A stretch of 64,000 nt of DNA from a virus, in IMG/VR virus record IMGVR_UViG_3300046453_000063, positions 99,995 through 163,994 of that record; one strand, written 5' to 3'. The stretch's first letter is position 1. Each line of letters opens with the position of its first letter. The translations under genes were made by a program, and so were the position numbers. Below, one piece after another: positions 42,073 through 49,765 of the stretch. Under the pieces are notes generated by a model, which ran no database searches, had not been told where the DNA came from, and saw only the letters and a list, made by a program, of their open reading frames with translations.

Positions 42073-42372
42073 ATGCAGCCATCATTAAAGCAATTGAAAG
42101 AGGTTCTCGGTTCCGTTACCGACTCCAAAGATTATGTGCTTATTTTGAATCTAAATGCAACATTTGAGCTTGTAGAAGGCGCAGGAGCAGGTGCTATTTC
42201 ACATCTTGATTATGTTACTAGATGGAACACATATGATAAAGGATATGGCTATGTGGGAAAAGAAGCCTCTAAGGACGATAAACATACTGATAGGATCATG
42301 AAATGGGCAAACGAAGCTTGGAAGACACATCAAGAAACCGGAAGAACAAGAATAACTAACCTTAGAGATTAA
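42073..42372 (+). CDS. Hypothetical protein
   Basis: 99 residues, ATG after ATGGAGGTATTTT. Contains FELVEGAGAGAISHLDYVTR and a Lys/Arg-rich C-terminal helix. Unknown. Closed by a terminator, the last of the small-gene region before the lysogeny block. Confidence 0.5.
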   Translation: MQPSLKQLKEVLGSVTDSKDYVLILNLNATFELVEGAGAGAISHLDYVTRWNTYDKGYGYVGKEASKDDKHTDRIMKWANEAWKTHQETGRTRITNLRD

Positions 42373-42414
42373 ATCTGCATAAAATACGAATTTTATCTAA
42401 AATTGTGATGAAAA

Positions 42415-42439
42415 AACCCTTGATTTATAAGGGTTTTTT
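42415..42439 (+). terminator. Intrinsic terminator
   Basis: AACCCTT GATTTAT AAGGGTT followed by TTTTG. Confidence 0.85.
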
Positions 42440-42685
42440 GTTTTGTCTTTTTATGAAAATTTTGATTTTTGGAATTTATCCTGTTTAAGAGTGAAAGTAT
42501 AAGGTTAATACAAAATAAGAGAGACATTAGTCACGTAATACATATTCCCAGCAGCAATGCAGTACTTTTCAATTTTCAGAGAATGTCAACACCAAAACAC
42601 ACTATTATCCTAATTTATGTAAGGAAATTTTGTGCAACAACATTTGTATTGACAAAAACAAAAACATTTGAATTTATTGACGTTT

Positions 42686-42699
42686 AGAACAAATGTTCG
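42686..42699. promoter_or_regulatory. LexA (SOS) box upstream of mazF-like gene
   Basis: AGAACAAATGTTCG fits the Bacillus consensus CGAACRNRYGTTCG at 13 of 14 positions. It abuts the -35 of the promoter at 42701. The stretch 42440-42685 otherwise holds no supported gene. Confidence 0.7.
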
Positions 42700-42700
42700 C

Positions 42701-42729
42701 TTGTGAAAATTACTATCACTAGGTATAAT
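42701..42729 (+). promoter_or_regulatory. Promoter of the mazF-like gene
   Basis: -35 TTGTGA (42701-42706), 17 bp, -10 TATAAT (42724-42729). An alternative -35 TTGACG at 42677 would place the LexA box in its spacer. Either way the box should repress it. Confidence 0.6.
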
Positions 42730-42817
42730 AAATATATAAATAGTTAATAATAAAAGTACATAGTGATAGAAAAAATAGAGTGAAGCAAGAATAATAATAA
42801 TCAGGAGTGTGGTACAT

Positions 42818-43213
42818 ATGAGCATGGTTATGGAACGCGTGGAAATGAATAAAAATATTAATGTTGCTACAACACAATATGAAGTTTGGTTGGCAGATCT
42901 ACAGGCAGACGGATCAGTACAGGGTGGTAGAAGACCAGTTGTTATTCTATCTAATAATCTTCAAAATAAATTCTCTCCAACAGTGATGGTAGCTCCAACA
43001 ACCGGAAGTAAAACAAAAAGACCTCTTCCGACACATGTAGATTTAATCGCTTCGGAAATTGGATTTGTAAAAGATAGTGTATTGCTTTGTGAACAAACAA
43101 CATCGATTAATAAACACCGACTCATTAAAAAATTAATTGATCTCCCATATGAATATCAAAGTAAAATTGCTGAAGCAATTAGAGTTGCATTTGCAGAAAT
43201 TAAAGTTTACTAA
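42818..43213 (+). CDS. mazF: MazF/PemK-like endoribonuclease toxin, solitary
   Basis: 131 residues from the ATG at 42818 (AGGAGTG upstream; a GTG at 42809 overlaps it). Classic MazF body: YEVWLADL, QGGRRPVVILSNN with the catalytic Arg region, FSPTVMVAPTTG with the catalytic Thr region, LPTHVDL, GFVKDSVLLCEQTTSINKHRL. MazF toxins are sequence-specific mRNases. No MazE-like antitoxin gene is next to it, and the promoter carries a LexA box. In SPbeta, host MazF has been linked to arbitrium control of lysogeny, so a phage-borne version beside the repressor block is notable. Confidence 0.88.
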   Translation: MSMVMERVEMNKNINVATTQYEVWLADLQADGSVQGGRRPVVILSNNLQNKFSPTVMVAPTTGSKTKRPLPTHVDLIASEIGFVKDSVLLCEQTTSINKHRLIKKLIDLPYEYQSKIAEAIRVAFAEIKVY

Positions 43214-43222
43214 TAAATATAA

Positions 43223-43250
43223 AAAGAAGAGGTTTTTATACCTCTTCTTT
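43223..43250. terminator. Bidirectional terminator
   Basis: AAAGAAGAGGT / ACCTCTTCTTT with A/T runs on both sides, shared by the converging mazF and HTH genes. Confidence 0.85.
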
Positions 43251-43466
43251 TTTAGAGTCATCTTTGTGATATTTAAACAAATCAATAATATCAATATCTA
43301 ACTCATCGCATATTGAGACAATATTCTTTAGAGGAATTTGTTTGGCTGTATTATTGCACATCTCATTGATAGTTGAATGCCTTATGTTTGTACGTCTAGA
43401 AAGTTCTCTTTTTGTAATTCCTTTGCTGTCAAGTATGTATTGTAACCTTATCTCAACCCACGACAT
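43236..43466 (-). CDS. Cro/C1-type repressor (YopO-like)
   Basis: 76 residues. IRLQYILDSKGITKRELSRRTNIRHSTINEMCNNT is an XRE helix-turn-helix followed by a short dimerisation end (ELDIDIIDLFKYHK). ATG at 43466 behind AGGGGG. The only leftward gene between 14 kb and 61 kb; it diverges from the promoter at 43495 with the palindrome GGAACGATAATCGTTCC just downstream, its likely operator. SPbeta has a similar small HTH protein, YopO, in its lysogeny region. Confidence 0.75.
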   Translation of the reverse strand: MSWVEIRLQYILDSKGITKRELSRRTNIRHSTINEMCNNTAKQIPLKNIVSICDELDIDIIDLFKYHKDDSKKEEV

Positions 43467-43494
43467 GATGTATCCCCCTGAGAATAATTGAGTA

Positions 43495-43546
43495 TTGACT
43501 TATAAAAGGTAATCTAGTATATTAAGGGTGGAACGATAATCGTTCC
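43495..43546 (+). promoter_or_regulatory. Promoter with 17-bp palindromic operator
   Basis: -35 TTGACT (43495-43500), 17 bp, -10 TATATT (43518-43523), then the perfect palindrome GGAACGATAATCGTTCC (43530-43546) over the start site. Half-sites are 7 bp apart, so it is not a LexA box. Probable operator of the divergent HTH repressor. The leader has a TCTCC/GGAGA hairpin near 43567-43586. Confidence 0.75.
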
Positions 43547-43663
43547 AAAATTTAAACATAGAAAAATCTCCCCACGTATATGGAGAGACACTTGTTAAGC
43601 AATCATAACAGAGTTAGATGTTAAATCATAGGCAAAATATTACATCGAGGTGCAGTCAGAATT

Positions 43664-43867
43664 ATGCCTAAAACGGGAAGATATTGTTTACAACGTTTGG
43701 TTTATTTTGATCCAGAAAATAGGCTTGAAACCTGGAAGATAACAAATTTAAAAAGCGATAGCGTCCATGCTTTTAGTAATTTTAATACCGAACTATACAG
43801 AATATTTGATACATTAGAAAACAAAGTTATTCCATTTATAGAAATTAAAAACAACATAGAATCTTAG
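43664..43867 (+). CDS. Small hypothetical protein
   Basis: 67 residues, ATG at 43664; GAGGTG is about 13 nt upstream. Contains RYCLQRLVYFDPENRLETWK. First gene behind the palindromic operator, so perhaps part of the lysogeny circuit. Unknown. Confidence 0.5.
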   Translation: MPKTGRYCLQRLVYFDPENRLETWKITNLKSDSVHAFSNFNTELYRIFDTLENKVIPFIEIKNNIES

Positions 43868-43939
43868 CTATATTTTTTTATAAAGAGTAAATATGTGATG
43901 TTAAATAAATATATACCATATAAGAAGGGTGGGATATAA

Positions 43940-44242
43940 ATGAATATTACATACAAGCATCTTCCCAAACATAAAAAGTTTTTAGTTCAAATGAATGGTG
44001 GAGCGAATAGATATTGTTATGAAGTAAGATATGAAATTGAAGTTGATCAAGGGGAAAGAATTGTTGAGGGAATCAATATTCTTAAAAAGGAAATGTTGAA
44101 CAGCGAAGATCTGACTAAAGAAACTTTAGCAATATTTAATACAAATTTTAAACAAGACTATTATAGGATATTTAGACTATTGTCGGTTGAACTAATTAAT
44201 GCTTACTATATCAAACCAGACTTATTGAAAGGATATAAGTAG
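43940..44242 (+). CDS. Hypothetical protein
   Basis: 100 residues, ATG after AAGAAGGGTGGGATATAA. Upstream, a degenerate repeat-element copy (43879-43900). Contains FKQDYYRIFRLLSVELINAYYI. Its TAG directly abuts the next ATG. Confidence 0.5.
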   Translation: MNITYKHLPKHKKFLVQMNGGANRYCYEVRYEIEVDQGERIVEGINILKKEMLNSEDLTKETLAIFNTNFKQDYYRIFRLLSVELINAYYIKPDLLKGYK

Positions 44243-44506
44243 ATGGACGACCAAGTTGAATTGATTGTCAAATTGGTACAGGTGGATCATGGGAACGATT
44301 TTTATGATAGATACTTGAGACCAAAAGACGTTAGTACTTACACCTTTGAAACCAATAGAGAGCGGTATGTGTGGCAGATCAACAATCCAACTAAGGCAGA
44401 CTTAATTGAGGGAACTTACTATAAAATACATGCAATCAAAGGGAAAAAGTTGTTTGGAGGAAGAGGGATTGCACTAATTGATGTAGTGATAACATCCTAT
44501 ATCTAA
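44243..44506 (+). CDS. Hypothetical protein
   Basis: 87 residues, zero spacing from the previous gene. Beta-rich OB/SH3-like impression (VELIVKLVQVDHGNDFYDRY ... YYKIHAIKGKKLFGGRGIAL). Unknown. Confidence 0.5.
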   Translation: MDDQVELIVKLVQVDHGNDFYDRYLRPKDVSTYTFETNRERYVWQINNPTKADLIEGTYYKIHAIKGKKLFGGRGIALIDVVITSYI

Positions 44507-44536
44507 CCAATGGTAAAACTAAATAGTGTACCATAA

Positions 44537-44602
44537 AAAGTTCTATACATATGCAAATAAATGACTTTAAAGTTGTTTATTTGTGTAGAATAGGACTTTT
44601 TA
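44537..44602 (+). terminator. Long stem-loop terminator
   Basis: An extended imperfect hairpin: outer AAGT..CTAT / ATAG.ACTT, inner perfect CAAATAAA / TTTATTTG, followed by five T. Much longer than the other terminators here. Confidence 0.65.
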
Positions 44603-44669
44603 TTGTTATTTATTAAAATAGTATTGCAATTTTTAATCACAATGGTAAATTAGGTTTGGGGGTGTTTAA

Positions 44670-45164
44670 TTGGGTTATAATAATGAAGATAAGAATAATA
44701 CTCTAAGTATTATGACATACACTCTAAACAGTGGAATAAAATCAACAATGCCTTTATCGGCCATACAGATTGAAGAATGGAAAGAATGTTATCAAAACAA
44801 TAAAAAGTTTATAGTAAATGTTGGAACAGAAACATTTGGCTTGAATCCGTCTTTAGTGGCGGATTGGAGAGTACATAATAAATATTCAGAACACAGAAAA
44901 CAAATCGAATGTATTGTTAAAGATGTAATTCCTAATGAATTAAAGAATGCCTATGAAAGAGCAGAAGTATTAATAAAGGTTGATTGTAAATGTGGAACAA
45001 CTTACGTTGCAGAGTCAACTAAAAGAAAAATGTGGTTATGTAGTAAGTGCAAAGAAGAAGTATATATTATTGGCGATACTCTACATAATACAAATAAAGG
45101 AAAGGCATTTCTAATGTCGAATAAATTAGAGATGTTAAAAATCAAAATTGAGAAAGGAAACTAA
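44670..45164 (+). CDS. Zinc-ribbon protein
   Basis: 164 residues from a TTG behind TTTGGGGGTG. C-terminal CKCGTTYVAESTKRKMWLCSKCKEEV is a four-Cys ribbon; the N-terminal 110 residues are unrecognised. Two bases before the next gene. The gene lies where SPbeta has yopM/yopN in the same region, but I cannot assign it. Confidence 0.55.
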   Translation: MGYNNEDKNNTLSIMTYTLNSGIKSTMPLSAIQIEEWKECYQNNKKFIVNVGTETFGLNPSLVADWRVHNKYSEHRKQIECIVKDVIPNELKNAYERAEVLIKVDCKCGTTYVAESTKRKMWLCSKCKEEVYIIGDTLHNTNKGKAFLMSNKLEMLKIKIEKGN

Positions 45165-45166
45165 AC

Positions 45167-45940
45167 TTGATTGATAAAAAGTTAGAGGAAAGATTAAGGG
45201 AATTAGAAAGAAACCACGGTTATCTAAATGTTGAATTATATGATAAACATAAAGGAAAAGATTACCCGTCTAGCGAATCCATAAAGAAAATATACAAGCT
45301 ATCTTTGGTTGAAATATTAAAGAGTCTAAAAATTAAGAACAAAGAAGATTACACTATAGATAAGAATAGACCTATCTCTATAAGTAACATGAAGTTATTG
45401 CACCTAGAACATGGAGAGATATCAAAAACATTGTACGATAAAGCAAAATTATTGCCCAGTAGTGAATATATTACTAAAAAATATGGGTGGGATGAATTAG
45501 CAAAAGAGGCAAATGTTAAATTGGCTAATTCTCAATACATCTCAAGTGATGATGTACTAAAAGAATTGAAATTAGTAATAAAATCTATTGGATATATACC
45601 TACAAGCAAAGAATACGAATCATTAAGATTAAAACCTTCGCAAGAAATATTACGAAAACATGGACATACCTTTGTAGAAGCAATGCGAAAATGTGGTTAT
45701 CGAACATATAATAAACCAGTAAAAGTTAAAGATAAAGTTTGCATAGGTAAAGACTGCTTTAGACAGTTTACACCTTTAGAAGATGAAATATATTGTGATC
45801 AATGTTATAAAGACTTGAGATCAAGGCTTATTAAGGAAATTGGGAACATGAGTCAGCAGCGATTAAAAGATGTTTGTCAGAAGTTAATATATGCAGGAAA
45901 CAAACAAAAGACAATATTAGACATATTTAACAATATGTAA
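45167..45940 (+). CDS. Protein with three HNH-associated repeats and a zinc ribbon
   Basis: 257 residues, TTG start about 8 nt after AAAGGA. Three tandem units of about 50 residues (HGYLNVELYDKHKGKDYPSS; EHGEISKTLYDKAKLLPSS; SIGYIPTSKEYESLRLKPS, each ending in a hydrophobic helix) match the homing-endonuclease-associated DNA-binding repeat, then a CIGKDCF...CDQC finger. There is no nuclease domain, so probably a DNA-binding regulator built from homing-endonuclease parts. Confidence 0.65.
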   Translation: MIDKKLEERLRELERNHGYLNVELYDKHKGKDYPSSESIKKIYKLSLVEILKSLKIKNKEDYTIDKNRPISISNMKLLHLEHGEISKTLYDKAKLLPSSEYITKKYGWDELAKEANVKLANSQYISSDDVLKELKLVIKSIGYIPTSKEYESLRLKPSQEILRKHGHTFVEAMRKCGYRTYNKPVKVKDKVCIGKDCFRQFTPLEDEIYCDQCYKDLRSRLIKEIGNMSQQRLKDVCQKLIYAGNKQKTILDIFNNM

Positions 45941-45964
45941 ATTAAACGAAATAATTAATGAGAA

Positions 45965-45993
45965 TTTATTATATTTATATTTTATGATATAAT
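45965..45993 (+). promoter_or_regulatory. Promoter of the dndB-like/mrpR unit
   Basis: Extended -10 TGATATAAT (ending 45993) with a weak -35 TTTATT 17 bp upstream. No good repeat-element copy. Confidence 0.55.
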
Positions 45994-46015
45994 TTAAATA
46001 AGGAGATGAACTCAA

Positions 46016-47347
46016 TTGAAAAAAGACAGAGATCAGCTTGAAACATTAATTGCGGACACAATTGCAGAAGTTAAAGTTGATCGGAAAAAAGTGTTGAAAG
46101 TTAATAATTTCCTCTCTGAATCAGGAGTATCATTAGGAACATTTGATGAGATATCAAAGGGAGATAAACAATTATCAACACTTGAATCATCAATGTTATG
46201 TGTTTTATCCGACGCTCTGTATGAATTAACTGGCAATGGTAATCTTAAACCTGACCAATGGTTTACCACTAAAGAAATAAACTATGCAAAAAAAGAATTA
46301 ATGAACAATACAGAAACCAATAGAATAATGTTACCCATAGCATTAGAAAATGTTGAAATGGTAAATATTGATAACTATATTACAAAAATTAAAATGTCTG
46401 ATTTAGTTCAGTGGTTTCACTCCCAACTTATTATTTATGACTTTGATACTCAAAGAAGCGCAAAATTTAAAACTGGTAAGAATGGGGTTGTACCAGTTCC
46501 AGACATCAATCTAAAAAGTGTTAAAGACATTGCAGAAAACATGCTAAACGGTACATACCTGGAAGATATGATTACGCTAAACATCTACTCTGATGAAGCT
46601 GAAGCGGTTGATTACAACTCTAAGTCACGACTATTGACAATCAACGAGCAGGCAGCCATATCAATACTTGATGGCTTTCACCGTCTTCAGGGCGGTGTGA
46701 GAGCTTGCGCTATCAATCCAGAATTAGAGCAGATGATGATACTATCAATACGGTCTTACGATACAGATACGGCAAAGAAATACTTTGGACAAATCAATAC
46801 AATCAATGTTGTTAAAAAGGAACGGCTTAAAGAATTGAAATCACAAGAGTTCTCTGATCTGGTCGTTAAAGATCTTCAGCAAAAAACAGACCTTAAAGGC
46901 AAAATTGCTTCTGCATCAAGAATCAGTGAATTGGCTGGACAATTGACCACCTTTGACATCCTATCCTATGCTATTGATAATGTCTATAAACCCAAAAGCA
47001 GACTCGATGCAATGGAAATGTCTGAAACACTCACTAAGTTTTTTAATTATCTAGCAGGAAGTTATGTTGATGAGTTTATTACAAATCCTAACAAATATAG
47101 GGATGAGAACATTAATCATTCTCTTATGTTCGTGGGATATGTTGTAATTGCTAAACACTTTGAAGACAACCAAATTCCGTATAAAGAAATAAAGAGTTTC
47201 ATCGAAAGCAAAATAAATTTTCAAGATAAGAAGTTAATCGAGCTTTTGAATAATAAGCGTGGAATCAATAACACAAAAGTAAGAAACGATGTAATTAAAT
47301 ACTTTGAGCGGCTGATAGGAATAGGAGTGGATCAAGATGTCCAATAA
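46016..47347 (+). CDS. DGQHR/DndB-like protein (YopQ-like)
   Basis: 443 residues from a TTG behind AAGGAGATG. Centre: ISILDGFHRLQGGVRA followed by ILSIRSYDTDTAKKYFGQIN, the ParB-like DGQHR pattern of DndB proteins, which act in DNA sulfur-modification control. Helical C-terminal half. It overlaps the MrpR-like gene by 11 bp, which is the arrangement of yopQ and yopR in SPbeta. Function in lysogeny unknown; probably a partner or modulator of the repressor. Confidence 0.7.
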   Translation: MKKDRDQLETLIADTIAEVKVDRKKVLKVNNFLSESGVSLGTFDEISKGDKQLSTLESSMLCVLSDALYELTGNGNLKPDQWFTTKEINYAKKELMNNTETNRIMLPIALENVEMVNIDNYITKIKMSDLVQWFHSQLIIYDFDTQRSAKFKTGKNGVVPVPDINLKSVKDIAENMLNGTYLEDMITLNIYSDEAEAVDYNSKSRLLTINEQAAISILDGFHRLQGGVRACAINPELEQMMILSIRSYDTDTAKKYFGQINTINVVKKERLKELKSQEFSDLVVKDLQQKTDLKGKIASASRISELAGQLTTFDILSYAIDNVYKPKSRLDAMEMSETLTKFFNYLAGSYVDEFITNPNKYRDENINHSLMFVGYVVIAKHFEDNQIPYKEIKSFIESKINFQDKKLIELLNNKRGINNTKVRNDVIKYFERLIGIGVDQDVQ

Positions 47348-48332
47348 AATATATGAAGATGGATTTTTTAATGAATCTCACAAAGAAATGTATCTTAAAG
47401 ATCTAAGTGAAAAAACTTACACGTCCTATGCCAGAGTTTTAAAAAGAGCACGATATGTAGAAGAACAATTAGGTAAAGACCTATATAACTTTAATGTGTC
47501 TGAGATAGAACAACTACTTAAATTTATGGCTCCTGGGTCTTATTCGGTAAGCAGCGGCAACATCAATGTAATTAGATATTATATTCGATGGGCGATACAA
47601 CAAGACTTAAGAGTTGATAATATTAATCCATTAGATTCAGTAATTAGCGATGAGTTTATAAACAAGTTTATTGACACAACAAACAAGAAATTGTTTACCG
47701 AAGAAGAAATAAACAATATTATTGGTGGATTACAAAGTTTTCAAGATGCTGCAATTATACAATGTTTATTTGAAGGGATAATGGGGCATGAGTATTCGGA
47801 AATTTTAAACATACTTAAAGATGATATAGATAGAGACAGCACTAAATTAGAGGTGAGAAATTCTCCATCATCTGGACCAATGGAGAGAAGAGTGGCAGAA
47901 GTGAGTCCAAAACTAATGAATTTATTATATAGCGCAGCAAATGAGAAAGAGTACCTGAAGTTTAATGGGATGAGCAATTCCAAAGCTCAGAGAATTGAAT
48001 TAATCGAAAATGAGTATGTATTTAGATCGGTTAAGCTCAGAGTTGTTAATTATGAAAGAGCCAGTAATCATTTGGTTCTAAGAAGAATAAAGAGCATTAG
48101 GGAATGGTATGGATACCCACATCTAACAGCAACGGGTATAAAAAACTCTGGTATGCTTAAGATGGCTAGAGATCTTTATGTGGTAAATAAGACTTTAACC
48201 CGAGATGATATAGTTAAGATTTGTAGGCGTTTTGGGGCCAATGAAATTGCTACAACAAGACTAACGAAAGACTTTTTAAATGTAGATACAATCAGGTCGC
48301 TTTATCCAGAAATAGATGAAGAACAAGCCTAA
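47337..48332 (+). CDS. mrpR: MrpR (YopR)-like master repressor, inactive tyrosine-recombinase fold
   Basis: 331 residues, ATG at 47337 behind AGGAGTGG. N-terminal core-binding domain (KTYTSYARVLKRARYVEEQL) and a C-terminal recombinase-like domain in which the catalytic positions are lost: the first Arg region reads FEGIMGHEYSEIL, and the HxxR box reads LTATGIKNSG. This matches SPbeta MrpR, a DNA-binding repressor with an integrase fold that keeps the prophage silent by binding a repeated intergenic element. The repeat family described here is its likely operator set. Confidence 0.78.
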   Translation: MSNKIYEDGFFNESHKEMYLKDLSEKTYTSYARVLKRARYVEEQLGKDLYNFNVSEIEQLLKFMAPGSYSVSSGNINVIRYYIRWAIQQDLRVDNINPLDSVISDEFINKFIDTTNKKLFTEEEINNIIGGLQSFQDAAIIQCLFEGIMGHEYSEILNILKDDIDRDSTKLEVRNSPSSGPMERRVAEVSPKLMNLLYSAANEKEYLKFNGMSNSKAQRIELIENEYVFRSVKLRVVNYERASNHLVLRRIKSIREWYGYPHLTATGIKNSGMLKMARDLYVVNKTLTRDDIVKICRRFGANEIATTRLTKDFLNVDTIRSLYPEIDEEQA

Positions 48333-48350
48333 AAACTTGTTCTTCTTTTT
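48321..48350 (+). terminator. Intrinsic terminator of mrpR
   Basis: GAACAAG CCTAAAAA CTTGTTC overlapping the stop codon, then TTCTTTTTTT. Confidence 0.85.
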
Positions 48351-48363
48351 TTGTTTAAAAGTG

Positions 48364-48428
48364 TTGACTTTGGATTTTACGCATGATATATTGAGTACAT
48401 AAGAAATACATATATTTATTAATTAAAA
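48364..48428 (+). promoter_or_regulatory. Promoter of the agr-like module with inverted SPBRE-like element
   Basis: -35 TTGACT (48364-48369), 17 bp, -10 TATATT (48387-48392). Just downstream of the start site, 48409-48428 is the reverse complement of TTTTAATTAATAAATATATG, the only well-matched copy placed in reverse relative to its promoter. A repressor bound there would block elongation. Confidence 0.75.
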
Positions 48429-48456
48429 CAACATCATAAAAGGAGACAAGAGGAAG

Positions 48457-49113
48457 ATGTTAGATGCGATAATTTATGTGGGGTTTTCAGCATTTGAAAC
48501 ATTTTGCGTTTTATACATTATTTTAGCCATTGCTAGATTGCAAATAAAGGATTATTTAAAAGAAATGATTTTTGGAATTATTGTGATTTCTGTGAGTTCA
48601 TATCTGTTCAAAGAAGTAGGGGTTCTAAATAATATTACTCCTATGTTAAATCTAATATTAATTTTATTAATCCTTGTCTTTGTATTTAAAATATCCTTAA
48701 AGCACTCCATGATTGTCGTAGTTATTGGATACATAATAGCACTAATCATTCAAGGAATTATTCTTTATACTCCAATTGTATTGTCTAGTGTTACTTTTAA
48801 AGAAATTAAAGGTAACGACATTACCAGATATACATTTCAAACTATCTCAGCAATAACAATTTTCTTAATTGGTTTACAGCTAAAGAGAAAAAACATCGGA
48901 TTTGTATTCGTACCATATGCGCCTTCTCTAAAATTCAAATTAACAAAGAACAACTTAAATATCCTCTACCTTTTAGGAGCAACTTTAATTATAACCGGAT
49001 CAATTCTTGAAATCGGAAAAATGTATATAGGAATATTCTTATTGATAGTATTATTCAACTTTGCCTTGTTTATGGGGCTAAGAAGAGAAAGAGGAGATAT
49101 AAAGTTTGATTGA
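48457..49113 (+). CDS. Multi-pass membrane protein of the agr-like module (sensor candidate)
   Basis: 218 residues, ATG behind AAAGGAGACAAGAGGAAG. Six to seven hydrophobic segments, such as AFETFCVLYIILAIARL, MLNLILILLILVFVFKI, MIVVVIGYIIALIIQGII and IFLLIVLFNFALFMGL, end in a short basic/acidic tail (RRERGDIKFD). Size and topology resemble the AgrC sensor domain, but there is no histidine-kinase part. It overlaps agrB by 8 bp. Alternatively it is the membrane inhibitor of a LytTR regulatory pair (HdrM/BrsM-like). Role as receptor or inhibitor is inference. Confidence 0.65.
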   Translation: MLDAIIYVGFSAFETFCVLYIILAIARLQIKDYLKEMIFGIIVISVSSYLFKEVGVLNNITPMLNLILILLILVFVFKISLKHSMIVVVIGYIIALIIQGIILYTPIVLSSVTFKEIKGNDITRYTFQTISAITIFLIGLQLKRKNIGFVFVPYAPSLKFKLTKNNLNILYLLGATLIITGSILEIGKMYIGIFLLIVLFNFALFMGLRRERGDIKFD

Positions 49114-49633
49114 TAAATTTTCTTTAAAAGCCGCCAAGAGTCTTGCCACATATGACAGAATGCCAGAAATTGATGTAATGAAGTATTCAATTAAGATTAT
49201 TTTTACAAATGGATTTACGCTCTTGCTTATGGTTGCTTGTGGATTAACTTTTGGAAACCTGGAGGATGTTTTCGCAGCAGCCATATCATTTTCTTTGTTA
49301 AGAAGTTTTTCTGGAGGATATCATATAAAAAGCTCAGAAATGTGCATCATTATATCTACCTTAATTATTGTGTTGATATCAAACTATGCCTATACAATGT
49401 CTGAGTATAATACATTATTGTTTGTTATTACATTATTGTTGGTGTTATTGTTTTCTCCCGCAAAAATAAAGCATCATTCAATTTTAAAAGAAAAATATTA
49501 TATCATATTTAAAATACTATCTGTCATTATTGTTATTGTGGCTTATCTTACAAAAAATGATGTAATACAAACCTCAACTTTCGTGCAGAGTCTGACTCTA
49601 ATCCACTTGAGAGGAGGTGAGATGGATGAATAA
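49106..49633 (+). CDS. agrB: AgrB-like peptide-processing membrane protease
   Basis: 175 residues from a TTG about 9 nt after AGAGGAG. Signature LLRSFSGGYHIKSSEMC gives the AgrB catalytic pair His and Cys seven residues apart, followed by several transmembrane segments (IIISTLIIVLISNYAY, TLLFVITLLLVLLF, IVIVAYL). AgrB cleaves AgrD at its C-terminal side and forms the cyclic (thio)lactone. It is overlapped by the sensor-like gene before it, and the agrD-like gene begins inside its last codons. Confidence 0.87.
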   Translation: MIDKFSLKAAKSLATYDRMPEIDVMKYSIKIIFTNGFTLLLMVACGLTFGNLEDVFAAAISFSLLRSFSGGYHIKSSEMCIIISTLIIVLISNYAYTMSEYNTLLFVITLLLVLLFSPAKIKHHSILKEKYYIIFKILSVIIVIVAYLTKNDVIQTSTFVQSLTLIHLRGGEMDE

Positions 49634-49760
49634 AATCATGAATAAAGTTGCTCCAATTATGGGAGTTATGCTATCAACCGTAGCAGTTCTGACCACTGCT
49701 AGTACAGCTAGTATCTTGTGGTTGGGCTATGAGCCAGCACCAAAAAGCTTGAGAAAGTAA
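49626..49760 (+). CDS. agrD: AgrD-like autoinducer precursor lacking Cys
   Basis: 44 residues from the ATG at 49626, after GAGGAGGTGAGATGG at the end of agrB. Three parts as in AgrD: an amphipathic/hydrophobic leader (MNKIMNKVAPIMGVMLSTVA), a small core (TASTASILWLG) and a tail YEPAPKSLRK that fits the conserved YxP..P.sL motif. There is no cysteine anywhere; a Ser or Thr would have to close a lactone, as in the Ser-type peptide of Staphylococcus intermedius. The exact ring cannot be fixed: the nearest Ser is 7 residues before the conserved Glu, one more than usual. Confidence 0.8.
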   Translation: MNKIMNKVAPIMGVMLSTVAVLTTASTASILWLGYEPAPKSLRK

Positions 49761-49765
49761 ATTTT

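Noticed and set aside
42469-42687. 72-codon ORF between the 42415 terminator and the LexA box
   Set aside because: TTG start without a ribosome site, in a promoter region; composition not protein-like.
43530-43546. Third LexA box (GGAACG...CGTTCC)
   Set aside because: The GAAC/GTTC half-sites are 7 bp apart instead of 4, so LexA should not bind; a perfect palindrome opposite an HTH gene points to that repressor.
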